Shown: positions 1 through 12,387 of the stretch, in pieces
How the letters are laid out: the number at the start of each line of letters is the position of its first letter
Numbering within the stretch: position 1 is the stretch's first letter
Assembly (NCBI RefSeq): GCF_048128805.1
Contig: NC_136004.1
Location: 22,328,284 to 22,392,283, forward strand
Source of the DNA: Centroberyx gerrardi
Taxonomy: Eukaryota > Chordata > Actinopteri > Beryciformes > Berycidae
Length of the DNA stretch: 64,000 nucleotides
Direction: 5' to 3'
Made by a program: the position numbers and the translations under genes
The notes under the pieces: model-generated
Told to the model about the DNA's origin: nothing
The model's input: only the letters and a program-made list of their open reading frames with translations
Databases searched by the model: none

Positions 1-399
1 GGGGGGGGGGGGGCAGAGGAGGAAAAGAGGAAATAGGGTGATGGGGGAGGAGAGAGAAAAACACAAGGAAGATGAAGACAAAAGCTACAGTTACACAGGA
101 GCAGAGCCCTGAGTGTGTCTGTGTGTCTGTGTGTGGCATGATGGTTTAGGATGACAGGCGATTACATAACACTGAATGACAGTGCAACCTAATCTACAGC
201 AGCAACTTAATGCGCTTAGAAAGGATAATCACATCGATACGATGATGTCTGAATATCTTCTACATGGAGCTGTTGAACTGCTGGCACTTGAGGAAGGGAG
301 ACAATTTGACAGGAAGAAATAGATTAACATGGAGACGCTTTTCTTTCAATGAATAGAATCTAGTTTTGACTCTGTCCTCTTGTCCATTTTACATTGCAT

Positions 400-584
400 A
401 GGAAATCTCTACAAAGTAACTCAGTAACTTTTACTCTGAGTACATTTAAAACAGACTACTTTTCACTTTCATTATTTGTTTGCCAACAACTTTACTTACT
501 TGATTCTACTTAATTAAAATCTCAGGAAAGTGGCAGTACTTCTACTTGAGTAGGATATTTTGGTACTCTTTCCACGCCTGGATA
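400..584. repeat. hAT-like non-autonomous element (MITE)
   Basis: The sequence alternates ACTTTTACTCTGAGTAC and CTTCTACTTGAGTAGGA motifs and ends with TGGTACTCTTTCCACGCCTGG. This is the layout of a very abundant teleost MITE family whose ends read like CAGAGGTGGAAAGAGTAC. It has no coding capacity. The family is recalled by pattern, not by a search. An AT dinucleotide tract (about 585-625) follows directly. Confidence 0.5.
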
Positions 585-890
585 TAATATAATATATATA
601 TATATATATAATATATAATAATAGTGGCATGAATAAAAGTCACTCATTCCATTAAATCGTTGGAGTGTAAGAGCTCAAACAAACATCTATAAGCTTGAGG
701 GCACGTTTGCATCTTGGCTCTCTGTTTTTAGATTTGGGGGATGTTCACAAATATTGACTGGACTAAAACTGGTCTGTGGAATAGCTTTTCAGATAAAGGC
801 CTTCAAAATACTTAGTCACCCAACAAATGACAACAAATTAGACACATGATGATCTATTTATGGCATTTTCCAACAAAGTCATCCTTGCAC

Positions 891-894
<4 letters not shown>

Positions 895-958
<64 letters not shown>
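895..958. repeat. (GT)32 microsatellite
   Basis: An uninterrupted GT run, followed about 60 bp later by a (GA)n run at 1017-1067. Both lie in DNA without a recognisable gene. Confidence 0.95.
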
Positions 959-959
<1 letters not shown>

Positions 960-1013
960 ATCCTCAAACTCATCTGTATACTTCCAGCCTGTCAGTGTTT
1001 CTCAGTGTAAGGT

Positions 1014-1016
<3 letters not shown>

Positions 1017-1067
<51 letters not shown>
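1017..1067. repeat. (GA)n microsatellite
   Basis: An uninterrupted GA run of about 25 units. Confidence 0.95.
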
Positions 1068-1069
<2 letters not shown>

Positions 1070-1881
1070 GACAGTGGTGCGGGGTGGGAGGTGCAGTACT
1101 GGGCTAACTTTATAAATAATGCATAACCACTGGAGATGGCGCTTGGTGTGCTCTCTCTCTCTCTCTTTCTCTCTCTGCGCGTTTATTCTCCATATTTCTT
1201 AAGGTTATGCAACAAGAATACACATAATTAATCAGAATCATTTGTTGTTTCTTAGCGTAGCGTAATAAAATAGCTTAATTTGCTATTTTGAGGAATTAAT
1301 TCAACACACATGAGGCTATAAAGGCTTAGAAATAGGTGGTTATCTTATGATAAAGGGAATGCAATGAAACTAGATACTCTGCACTTGTTATAGGCTAAGC
1401 GAAGACGTTGTTAACAAATCTGTAGGTGATAGCAGATGGGAATACACTAATCCTGTTGTACAGTGGCTTTACGCAGCCAGCTTACCTTTGTGCGCCTGCA
1501 GTATTTTCTTTTACTGTAATTACTCTATTTACTTCTCAGAAACATGTAATGAACAAAGCTGTATGCAGTTGCAGTTGATGGGAAGAGGCTGCATCCCCTC
1601 TGTGCAGTGGCTCCATGCAGCTGCCTTTGTGTGCCTACATAGTAACGCCCGTGTCGGAACAAAAACACTCAGCCCCTGTAGTGAGATTAAGACGCGGCTG
1701 TAAGTGCATTTAATCAGATAGACTGCTATATACCCAATTTCCAAAAGTGTGTAAAAAAACAAACAAAACAAAAAAACACCAAACCAAACAGACGAGAAGA
1801 ACAGACTGTGCTATTCTCTCTTCAAAGAGCTGCACGTTATCTCTCTATCTATCTCAGTATATCGGCCCGTACACGATGGAC

Positions 1882-1912
<31 letters not shown>

Positions 1913-1967
1913 CAGACACAGAGACTACAAGCAAAGATAACAACAGCAGCCAGCAGGCAGCACTCAC

Positions 1968-2253
1968 CGGAGCGTTATGTGCCGCAGCCTGCCGTCCACA
2001 AAGAAGAGATGTGAGAGAGATACAGTCCTGAGGCACAAAGAAAGTGAAACAGCACATCTCTGATTCAGATGATAGGAGGGCAGCCCGTGGTTGGCTGGCA
2101 CCGGAGGCGATAACGCCGAGATAAGACAGCTAGGGCTGGTAGTAATAATAATACTGATGGTAATAGTGGTGCTGGTTTTTGTCCGCTCACTGTCAGCTCT
2201 GAGAGGGAAGAGGGATCACTCTGTCTCAGATGCGAAGAAACTGTTCGCGGCAC
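1968..2253 (-). other. Candidate first exon or promoter of a left-hand neighbour (weak)
   Basis: On the minus strand this stretch is less repetitive and more GC-rich than its surroundings. It ends in a strong splice-donor match, CCG|GTGAGTG, with the GT at 1967-1966. If real, it would be a mostly non-coding 5' exon of a minus-strand gene running off the left edge of the window. A short frame begins at an ATG near 2057 and reads into the donor, but the peptide matches nothing I know. The surrounding DNA is mostly simple repeat, so this may be chance. Confidence 0.2.
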
Positions 2254-2298
2254 CTACACCGACCTGACTGGCTTCCCACTGCACCACGGATGATTAAG

Positions 2299-2300
<2 letters not shown>

Positions 2301-2336
<36 letters not shown>

Positions 2337-2363
2337 TTGTAGCCTCACTGCCTTTTCTTTGGA

Positions 2364-2411
<48 letters not shown>
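2301..2411. repeat. Two (CT)n tracts
   Basis: CT runs at about 2301-2334 and 2369-2409, separated by a short unique spacer. They explain the leucine/serine-rich open frame seen here, which is not a gene. Confidence 0.9.
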
Positions 2412-3070
2412 ATCCCTTGACCTGACCTCATGTTCCTTGCTGAACTTTTTTTATTATTTCCCCATTAAGGCTCCAACTAATAAACTGGGCAGGAGTAGGT
2501 TACTGGATCTCACTGGCCTCCAAACCTGCTGAAGCCTAAAAAAGGTAGTATCACCTAACAAGAATAATATAACAGAGTTGAAGAGGTCAGTTGAATTCAC
2601 TCCTCAGGAAGATAGCCTGCAGAGTCCTCCAGCTGATTCCAGCTTCATTAGCAGTTAGCTCGATCATTAAGGCAGCAGTCCATCATTCTGACAGCCATGG
2701 GATTTGTGGGTTTGAGACTCGCCTGGAGAGAAAGCTGGAGTCTGTGCTCATATTAATGAATTTCACAAAAGTAAGGATACCCTGCATCTCTGCTGGAAGG
2801 AAGGTTCATGTCAAGGACCCCCCAATAGACACATATTTGGTAAGAGTTCGTGACTCATATGGGAAGGTGATGATAGTACTGAATTATAGGGAGATAATAG
2901 AGAGAGTAAGAGTGAAAAAATAGTCATTCTTATACATTCTTTAATTGAGATAATGTCTAGAGAATTAAATAATGGCGAAATTGAACTATTGCTCATTTTG
3001 CTGGCCCAGACCCCAGTTTGATAATCACTGTTCGATGGATCAAAAGGATCAGCCTTCAGCAGATACAAGC

Positions 3071-3150
3071 TGTACCTGTGATAAGATAAGATGCACTTTA
3101 TTGATCCTCTAGGGGAAATTCGGGATCAAGTCAGTTCCACTGTATTGTCG
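3071..3150. repeat. Dispersed teleost repeat fragment (LINE-tail-like)
   Basis: Contains GATAAGATGCACTTTATTGATC followed shortly by AGGGGAAATTCGGG. I recognise this as the conserved part of a repeat found throughout fish genomes, probably the 3' end of a non-LTR element. The class is uncertain. Confidence 0.45.
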
Positions 3151-3254
3151 TTCCACTTTATAAAACTCCAAACTTTTTCCTGAGATCATGGCACAAGAGT
3201 AGAATGAAAAGCATATTAACAACAGTATTAAAGTATTAAACAGTTAATTATTCC

Positions 3255-3912
3255 ACCCTGGGATATTCCGACACTGTCGTATATCATCAATCTGTGATGT
3301 TTAATGCGTTTCAGGAGTTATTTTGCAATGAAGTGTTTTTTACTTTTTTGTTGTACCCACTTTCCCTCAACCTGCCCCATCTACTACTACTACTTCAGTT
3401 CCTACATTTCCTAAAATGACTCCAATCTCCAGAAAAATGTTCCTTGACTTGTTGCATTCAGATGTAGGGGTCACATGTAGGTGGAGAGAGCGATAGCGAT
3501 AGCACAGCAAGAGGGCAAGAAGTTTTCCAGTCGAGAAAAAGTAAGAGTTGAACCCTGTAAATGCAACATGTCTTGTGGCTGCATTGCATTCTGGTCTACT
3601 GATGCTACTGTCAGTGGAGAAATTGGTCTGTCTGCCTCTTCTATGATGGATTTCTATGTTGATTGTTGAACATTGGCGCAAAATAATGAGTTTAGAAAGA
3701 AGACCTTGCTCTTTCATTCTATGGGACTGACACCAAAACCTGACGTTTATTGTTGATGTTTTAGATAGATCTGTACTGGAAATATCTCAGCATGACATCA
3801 TGTCATCTACATTTGGCCAGTTACCCATGGCAATACACCACCAAACAATAAAATGGGCCTAGAAATGTGAGGTACATCGCCAAGAGCTGTTTTAGGGTGG
3901 ATCTTTCCTTCA
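3255..3912 (+). repeat. Dispersed element, copy A (pairs with 14227-14866)
   Basis: Shares long similarity in the same orientation with 14227-14866. Common anchors include ATATCATCAATCTGTGATG, ACCCACTTTCCCTCAACCTG, ATGCAACATGTCTTGTG and GAGGTACATCGCCAA. The two copies diverge by substitutions and small indels, and no coding frame is shared, so this is a non-coding repeat family member. The end reads GGATCTTTCCTTCA, compared with GGATTTGTCCTTTA in copy B. Confidence 0.75.
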
Positions 3913-3977
3913 AGCCTCTGGTTAACAGGTTATGACACATTGGTTCACATGAGAGACCTGAGCAGATGCCTGGTCTG

Positions 3978-3980
<3 letters not shown>

Positions 3981-4013
<33 letters not shown>
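3981..4013. repeat. (GA)n microsatellite
   Basis: A GA run of about 16 units. Roughly 185 bp downstream lies AAAGGGACAGTTCTGGATT, which resembles the end of another fish MITE but is too short to define. Confidence 0.9.
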
Positions 4014-4014
<1 letters not shown>

Positions 4015-6077
4015 AGGCAAGGCAGCCCGTGGTGAATAAAATAATGATTATGCAGAGACGCTACAGCTACAGGGATTAACAGTGAGCTGAGAGGCTGGAG
4101 GGAGAACGGTGAAGCAGAGGGCAGCTGTGTAACGAACCCGGTGTGAAGCGACACACTGATCTAACGGCTCCGTCAGTGAGAACTCTAAAGCCAGAGTTAA
4201 AGGGACAGTTCTGGATTTTTTAAATGACATTTCTGCTTCATTAGACGGCATACAATAGTGAAAACAAAAAAAGTTTGGGAGACATGCAACAAAGGTGATG
4301 GGCCAGGTTCATATCATCAACCTGGAGTCCTTTCAGTCTATCCAAAATGTCAAGATCTTATTGGAGATAGATGTCTAGATTGAAAACGAAAGCTGATTGG
4401 ACCTTTTCCTATTAGGGCTTCTAGACTTCAGAACAACCTGCATGTGAAGCTCAGGCTTCAGTATCGTCTTATAAATCACTTCTTAAACCCCACTTTCATA
4501 CTTTTCAGACTTGTTTTTCTCTAATGATCATTCATGAATTGACTTATTATGTTTTAAGTTTACATTTCTTGTTTTGCTTTTGTTTCTTCCTTTTTTTTTT
4601 ACTATTTACAGTTGATTTGATCTTTTTTTGTCGTTATTTACTACTTTATAAAGCACTTGGTAACTGTGTTTTGAGAAGTACAATAGAAAGAGATTATTAT
4701 TGTTATTATTGTTATGCATTTGCTAATGCAAGTCCATAGTAATTCGCAGCAGATGATCTGGCAGTGGTACCTTAGAGAGGTGAGCTTGTCACTAGAAAGC
4801 TGGTGGTTTTGGACACAGAAAGTGACTGAGAAGTGCTCATCTCATCCCTAAGCAGCTGCTGTGGAAGTACTGAACCCATTGAAGCTGCTTGGTTTCAGAA
4901 GGAGTTTTTGGCTGCACAGCTTCCAGGTGTGTCTGTGTGTCTGCATGAAAAGAGAGGGATAAAGGTTAAAAATGGAATGTAGTGAGCAGGAAATTGCCAA
5001 ATACTTTTGTTGCTGTTGTGGCAGAGAACGTTCTTTCTCCAGAAGGTTTTGTTCACTGGCAGGGAAGGACTCAGAAAACACAATAGAGACCAATTTACAA
5101 TATAATTCTACATTGAAACAAGTGCAAAAGAAACTCCCTGAATTGCAAATAAATTGCAACTCTGGAACTCTTCTTAGCAGGATGGCCATTATTTAATGAT
5201 AGGGAAACTGTGACACAGATCGTTTTTAGATGTTTTGGAGGGGTTTACTGCTGATATCTTGCTTTAACGACATAAGTCAGAGTCAAACCCACAATGCTGT
5301 GAGTAAAGAGCATATGTTATTGTCTGCTGATCCATGGAAAGCTCCAGGTACTTCTGATAATTACTGCAATAAAATCAATTGTCAAGAAAGCTGAACTGTG
5401 CAAGTAACACACACTATCATAAACGTATTTCCTCATCTCATCACAATTTCCTATCAGCTCACATAAAATATGACTGTTCACTGTTTCAATTAGTCTTGTG
5501 TCAGTGTTTTGTTTTTGTTGTCATCTTCCCTTGTGACTCCCACTGACAGCAGTGCAGCTGAAGAGCGAATCTACAATCACATCAGCATGAAAAAAACACT
5601 GCTTAGAGTCTCTAATTTGTGTACGCATTGTCATTTGATCATACCAACAAACAAACATCACAACTTGCCTTTATTTATAACAGAAGCTGAGATACCAGCA
5701 AATCAAGCTGTCTTATGGTCGGTTTCTACATGCATGTTTCACCTAGGAGGAAACGATAAAACTGAACTCATGTCAGCATTTTTGGAGTGATTTTGGACTC
5801 CCTTGGAAATTGCTTTAGGAAGAAGGAGACGATTTATATTTCCTAAAACAATTACCAAGGGTGTAGTAAAATTACATCTCTGGATCGTTTTTTATAAGCA
5901 CTTCAGAGGCATTAGGAGCTATTACATAAGTCCATTTCAATTCAAAATGTCTTTTTAATAAGTTGCTGGAGGTAGATGGAAAGGCATTAGCCACTAGAGG
6001 TTAGCCAAAAAAAAAATCCATACTATCTTTTAAGTAACATTGCTTGCAAGTCATCACAATGAAACCACATTGACTAG

Positions 6078-6252
6078 GAGAAGAAGAAGAAGAAGAAGAA
6101 GAAGAAGAAGAAGAAGAAGAAGAAGAAGAAGAAGAGAAATAAGAAGAGGAAGAAGAAGAAGGAGAAGAAGAAGACCAAGAAGAACAAGAATATGCCTGGA
6201 GAAAGAGAAGAAGAGGAAACGGACAAAGAAGAAGAGGAGAAGAAGAGAAAAA
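6078..6252. repeat. (GAA)n / purine tract
   Basis: About 175 bp that are almost pure purine on the plus strand: a perfect GAA/AAG core followed by degenerate AGAAGAGGA repeats. It produces a spurious poly-arginine frame. Confidence 0.95.
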
Positions 6253-6523
6253 GAGGGAGCCGGGTTCCTTGGATATCTATTTTAAAGACTAGGCTGTGAA
6301 TGGAGCCAGATGAAGCTTAGAGCAACTAATATAGCTATACTTAATTATACTGTGGAAAATAATACGGGTGATATTGCCACTGATTCAGTCGTTCCCTTTG
6401 GTTCTTTGTTCTCTGTGTCTGTGGTGTGTTTCTGTTCCTCTTTTCTCTGGCTGTCCTCTCTAATTAACACTGATAGCATCTGACAAATGGAGACATCAGT
6501 GGCTGCGGTGGGCTATTTACAGA

Positions 6524-6525
<2 letters not shown>

Positions 6526-6601
<76 letters not shown>

Positions 6602-6605
6602 CACA
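6526..6605. repeat. (AC)n microsatellite
   Basis: A run of about 40 AC units with a single GC interruption near its 3' end. Confidence 0.95.
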
Positions 6606-6732
6606 GAGGCAGGCACGTATGTTGTCAACAGCACCTGCTCCTAGTCTTGAAAATGTGTGGTCACTATTTATCAGGAGTCTGCCCTGAAAAGACAGGTGAA
6701 GGGGAGAAATCCTAATAAAACTGTGACACTGC

Positions 6733-6806
<74 letters not shown>

Positions 6807-6821
6807 CAGAGAGAGAGAGAG
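6733..6821. repeat. Compound (GT)n(GA)n microsatellite
   Basis: A GT run switches directly to a GA run, with minor interruptions at about 6791 and 6807. Confidence 0.95.
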
Positions 6822-7362
6822 GTGGGGATTATAGGCAGCCGATATAAAGATATTACTTGTTTCTTTTTGTCCTAAACCTAAAACAGCAAACATAAAATAT
6901 TTTCATCATCATCATCATCTAGCCTGTAATACACTTCAAAGGCCGACTGTTGTGGTAAGCAGGGCTCTTGGCCTCTTGTTTGATGTAGATACGTCATAAA
7001 ACCAGCAGAGACGGAACAAATGCGGTAAAGGCGTTCAGTAATAGAAATGTTGCGTAAGTCAGATGAAGGAATTCTCTGTCAGGGGTGAAAGAGAACGATA
7101 AAGAGTCCTTGGATCTTTACACAGACGCACAGAAACAACTCTGTCTGCCTTTCTGTCTGTCTAGGTTCAGCACACCGCAGCACAGTGAGCAGCAGCAGTG
7201 TGTGTGTGTGAGAGTGTGGGTGAGAGTGTGTGTGTGTGTGAGAGTGTGTGTGTGTCCTTCTCAGATTACCTCCCTCCAACAGATCCCTGTCTAAGTAGGA
7301 AAGGAAATAAATAAATTAGAGGTCAGGCTGAAATTTCCCTGTGACGACATCTGACTCAGCTC

Positions 7363-7364
<2 letters not shown>

Positions 7365-7437
<73 letters not shown>

Positions 7438-7454
7438 GTGTGTGTGTGTGTGTG
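7365..7454. repeat. (GT)n microsatellite
   Basis: A GT run of about 45 units with one GC interruption. A shorter, interrupted GT/GA tract lies at 7199-7255. Confidence 0.95.
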
Positions 7455-8322
7455 TTAGCTGAATCTGCAGGTGTGCAAAGACTGTTCAGACTCCCATGCA
7501 GATCATAAGGGAACAGTAATGCTATAATGCAAAGGCACTCTTGGCCCAGTGAATTCAGCATTTACAATCACTTTTTTTTTTTTTTTTACTTTTCAGGCAA
7601 CAATATCATCATTTAAGGCTGGACAGAAAATCTGATTTCAAACCTTATATTACCCAAATCTGATCTTTTCTTTGCCAGATTAACATGAAAGAAGAAACAC
7701 TCTGGTCCGGATCACATATGGTTAATCAGATTTTGTTTATGTTTTTTTTGTATAAATCCAGACAAAGGCACCTGCTCAGTAACCCTAGATGAGCTTTCTC
7801 TGTAGAGGAAAGCCACTCCTTTAATAGCTACTATTAACTCCCCAAAATGTTTTTACTCACCGCCCTATTTTAAACAAACAGCCATTCATAACTGGAGTGC
7901 AGAGAGTAATAAAACAGATAAAGAGGTCTTCTTGGTTTCTTTGGTTTCTGATATTGCATAATCTCAGAAAAATGACTCCTCAAACCCATCAGGCCTATTC
8001 GTCTCACAAGACGGCCGCTCTGCACACATTCATCTGGTAATGTATCATCACTAGTATGGAGTTGCTACTATTACTGACAAAGAACTCTATCTCCCTCGCT
8101 GCACCAGCAGATATCTCGGGTCAGCACTTGTCGAGACACTTTACAGCAGACGGAGAGCGAGGGAAGTCTGGAAAAACAACAGCACAGAACAGAAAACAGA
8201 TGGGAGGGGGGTAGCAATGCAAAGGCATCGTGGAATTTAAAACAGGGAGAGAAACAGGTAGAGAAAGAGGTGACAGAGAGAGAAGGGGAGGTGAAAGACA
8301 GACATGTAGACAATAACACACA

Positions 8323-8323
<1 letters not shown>

Positions 8324-8356
<33 letters not shown>
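8324..8356. repeat. (AC)n microsatellite
   Basis: An AC run of about 16 units. Confidence 0.9.
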
Positions 8357-8358
<2 letters not shown>

Positions 8359-9959
8359 TAAACAGACAGCAAGTGAAAGAGAGAGGAGAAACAGAGAGAG
8401 GGAGGAAGACAGGTCTCGGAGCTGACAAGGTTATCTAGTCGTGTGCGTGCCAGCAGCTCTCTCTGAATAAGACCTGGCTGTCTAAATGTCAACACAGCCT
8501 GCAGCGGCGAGGATATGTACTGAATAAGATATGCAGCAGAGAGATACGGCAGCAGGAGGAACACAGACGGAGACGGGGCAGCGGGGTCGCTCACGTCAAC
8601 GGGCGACACTAACAAAGCGGCAGATGTTAATGACGCGGAGGAATTCATTTAAACTACAAAATAGGAAGTGCAGAGTCTCAAAAACACGTTGTGTGATGTG
8701 AATTTGAACTTTTTTCCAAACAGACACGGATAAAGAAATATTAATAAAGGAATCTCTCGTGTCTTCTCCTGCTCTATCACTCTTGGAAATACTATTACTT
8801 GACAACTGAAACTTTAAGATATTTTAGTACCAAACTCATGCATTTTGTGCCCACATAATTACAGGATTATTACAAAATAACTGAGTTAAAATGTATATTA
8901 TATGAGCTTATATGAGTGTAAGCACATAATAGACTCATACACCTTCTGGTGCCTTTGTAGTGAGTACATTTTAAGGATTTTTGGCCCCTCCACCATTAAA
9001 AATGTTGATTCTGACTCCAGAATCAGTTCTCTAGCACACTCTGCAGGTTGTTCTTGTTTACTACAACTAAACATAACGGTAATAACAAAAGCGATATTTC
9101 ATAAACAAATTTTGGAGGTGATGGTATGGGATATATTGCCTATTACAGGGATGGGGATTGGCAAAGGGGAGAAACTAAAAGTGGATAAGATGGTAGTTTG
9201 ATGATTTCACCATTAATGACAAAGTTCAAAGGATAATTTTAGGACAGAGTGGAGGGGGTTTGACAGTGCAGTTGATGAAATAAATCCCATAATTACCTGT
9301 AGAAATTAGGTAAAACAAAGGGTCAAAACAACACCTTAATTCCCCTGTGTGAAATATGAACAAACTGAATGATTGAAGTTAGTTATTCATCCCTATTTAG
9401 CAGCATGAATAGGTGATTTATCCGTTAAGCTGTGCGCATGAAGATTGATGACTATGAGGCTCCGGGTCTAAGCAGGACTTTATGTTCTCCTGTATCTATT
9501 GAAGCACTGACAAGGCTTGTCTTAGATGAACACTCTTATCTCCTGTATGTGCGGCAGCAAAGGGCCTCCTTATCAGCAGCGTCAGGAGGGGAAGGAGAGA
9601 TAACCAACATGCCTCACGTCCAACACACTGCTCTCAATGTACACTTTGCAACAGTAGTTTTCTGGAAAATAACCCTGTTTGTTGAAAGGAAACTGGAGAG
9701 GTATTTTGGTGCTAATGTACAGTATCATGGTGCTGTGATCATAGGAGATACAGGAATTGTTTGCCTTTTTCCTGTCATTTGATAATGACATGATTGTATG
9801 CTTGCAACTGTCAGTACGTCAAAGAGTTTATAAAAAGAACAAAACTGCTTGAACATCCTATTCTGAAAACATAAAGGTTAAAAAAACAACAACAAAACAA
9901 CAAAATCAAACAACAAGGCAATGAAAGGAATTGATATAACTACACCAAACCAGAAGTTA

Positions 9960-11264
9960 TTGTGTACAATTCACTTTTTTTTTAATTTCAAACAATATAC
10001 ACAACCAAAGTCAAACTATGTATACCTGTGACTCAACTCAATAGAGTTAACTGACCATAAAATGCTAGATATTCATTCATTCAGTTGGCTATAAATAATG
10101 TGACCCTAAATAAATCAGTGTCTCTCCAAGTTCACACCGGACTCTTTCGTTCACAATCACAAACAGCTCTTTAAGATATATTTTGAAGTCAACTAATAAT
10201 ATCCTTTAAAATAAACCCGACATGACGTGGTGAATTCAGAAGGCTTGGTTGGGTTTCCAAGGAGAAGCCTCAACATCTGAAGCAGCTTGTTGTTTCTTTC
10301 CTCTCACACTCAGCAGAAGAAACAGAAAAGCTCCTTCAGGTTGCAAAGCTTCGGGCAAACAAAATCCAAACCAGTAACCTGAATCGACGCATCACCATGA
10401 GTCCCAACTGGCTAGAGAGCGATGACATTACGTAAAATCATTTCAAATTCTGAGACTGTCTGCTTGGGCTGTCTGGAGTGTTAGATAGGTGAGAAAGCAA
10501 GCCATTTGAAAGTGTTATCTGACACCTTATCGGTCAGGTAATGAAGTCTTGAGCCCCATGTCGCCCTCTGTGTGAATCCTTCTGCTGTTACGGAAGTCAC
10601 AAAACCGTTCAGCAACACATGAAGAACACTTCCAATATAATCTGTTTTCTCTTTTCTATGATTCAATTTGTTAAAAAACAAAAAATGGTATCTTATGCAT
10701 TACCATCACTTGCGTTATCTCAAGGGAGCTAAACCGCACGACAACTTTCATTACTGTATCGTTAAAATCTGCAGAGGGAGAGTAAGCCACTGCCTCGACT
10801 CAAAATTGTACCTCAATAAGATGCTTTGACAAGTGTAAGGAACATTCAACATTCATATCGAATTAATCTGAAGAGGAATGCTACAATATGCTCCACTTTA
10901 GAATCAGACAGTGTTTGCCACATATACTTTACTTCTGTCACATTATTTTAAGTTAAAACTTAAAGTTGTACAAACAACAGGGACATTGGCCAGGATGCTT
11001 CTGTACATTGCTGGGTGAGGATGTCTTTGTCATTAGACTGTGGTCAGCAAAACTACTGTAGCGATGACGGGGGAGGTGGGAGAGGGAAGGAGAAAAGAGC
11101 TGAGGGGAGAGGAAAGGAGAGGAGAGAAGAGAAGAGAAGAGAAGAGAAGAGAAGAGAAGAGAAGAGAAGATGACAAAATGAGTGGTTGTTGTCTAGGAGC
11201 TGCAAGTTGTTCCTCTGGAGGATCCTTTAATATTTTATCGTCAACCACTGAAGCAGGAAGTGGT
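9960..11264 (-). other. Probable 3' UTR and flank of tspan36
   Basis: Lies directly downstream (minus sense) of the tspan36 stop codon at 11265-11267. It contains no recognisable coding sequence. On the minus strand an ATTAAA followed by an A-run lies at about 9976-9985 and could serve as a variant poly(A) signal, though the true 3' end is unknown. The part nearest the stop holds a GAGAA/GGAGA purine-rich simple repeat at 11101-11170. Confidence 0.3.
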
Positions 11265-12348
11265 TCAGGCATGCAGCGGCTGGTAGCCGCTCCTCCGGTT
11301 GCCAGTTTTACAGGTGATCACACACACACTCAGCATCCCAAAGAACTGCAACAGGAAAGAAAAAGACAATCACACTCACATTCTGCATCCTAAACACCTG
11401 CAACATGATACAAATAATGCAAATCTTTTTATATTATATAGCAGAGGTGGGGACACAGTCAGACTCTAGTCACAATTTTAATTGCTTGAGACTTGACTTG
11501 GTGCATGAAGAGAAGACTTAAGACTTGACTTGGGTTCTGGTGACTTGGGACTCGACTTTGACTTGCACTTTAATGACTTGAAAAGGTTTCTATCTTGTGT
11601 TTGTGTAAATGACTTGATTCAAAGTGATGAGATTTGTTCCACCAGATGATGTTTTCTGAATTTGTATGGAATGACTGAATTTATTACCTCCGCCAAGGAG
11701 GTTATGTTTTCGGTGCCGTTTGTTTGTTTGTTTGTGTGTCTGTTAGCAGGATTACGGAAAAACAACTGGCCCGATTTTCATTAAACTTCGCGGAAGGGTG
11801 TAGCATGGGCCAAGGAAGAACCCATTAAATTTTGGAGCGGAGCGGATCCGGATCCGACTCACGAACAAGCAATAATAGCACGAACCTTGGCGGAGGTCTG
11901 CCCTTCTAGTTGAAATTGAAATTGATAACAGGAATCAAACTCATGATGCACTGACCAAGTTTTTATACTGTTAAAATGATATTGCTTTGAAAAGTCCTAG
12001 ATATTTTGTTTTCTTTAAGATATTAAATTGATACTGAACTCTTGATTTGCTCTGACTTCTACAATTAGACTTGAGACTGAACTTGAGAGCCATCATTTGT
12101 TACATTGTATGGTATGCAGCTTCAAAATAAGTTGACACAACAGCTTAGCGGCCAATATTTGAACAAACATAATGGGATAATGGGGTGTAATGCTCATTCA
12201 CAATTGCTGAACTGTGGTTTTCTCTGCAGTTGGCTCGTAATGACAGTTGGTGTCTTTACCTTGATGATGGCAAAGCCCAGGATCACCAGCATGGCATAAC
12301 TCAACACATCCTGAAGGAGCTGATACAACATCCTCTTACAGCCCTGAA

Positions 12349-12387
<39 letters not shown>

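Larger units (their letters stand above)
4300..9960. other. Gene-free stretch with simple repeats
   Basis: No exon with family resemblance was found on either strand. The open frames here come from microsatellites (poly-Arg from GAA, Thr/His and Cys/Val from AC/GT, Leu/Ser from CT) or are short and unrecognisable. A frame at 9432-9782 (plus, 116 codons) and one at 8121-8648 (minus, 175 codons, half microsatellite) were looked at and match nothing I know. The stretch may contain 3' parts or introns of a neighbour that cannot be seen from sequence alone. Confidence 0.5.

Noticed and set aside
6040-6285. Poly-arginine open frame, 81 codons
   Set aside because: It is the translation of the (GAA)n purine tract.
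8121-8648. 175-codon minus-strand open frame
   Set aside because: Half is microsatellite-derived Cys/Val, and the rest is low-complexity Ser/Leu with no family resemblance or splice support.
9432-9782. 116-codon plus-strand open frame
   Set aside because: No recognisable domain, no promoter or splice context, and overlapping open frames on the other strand.
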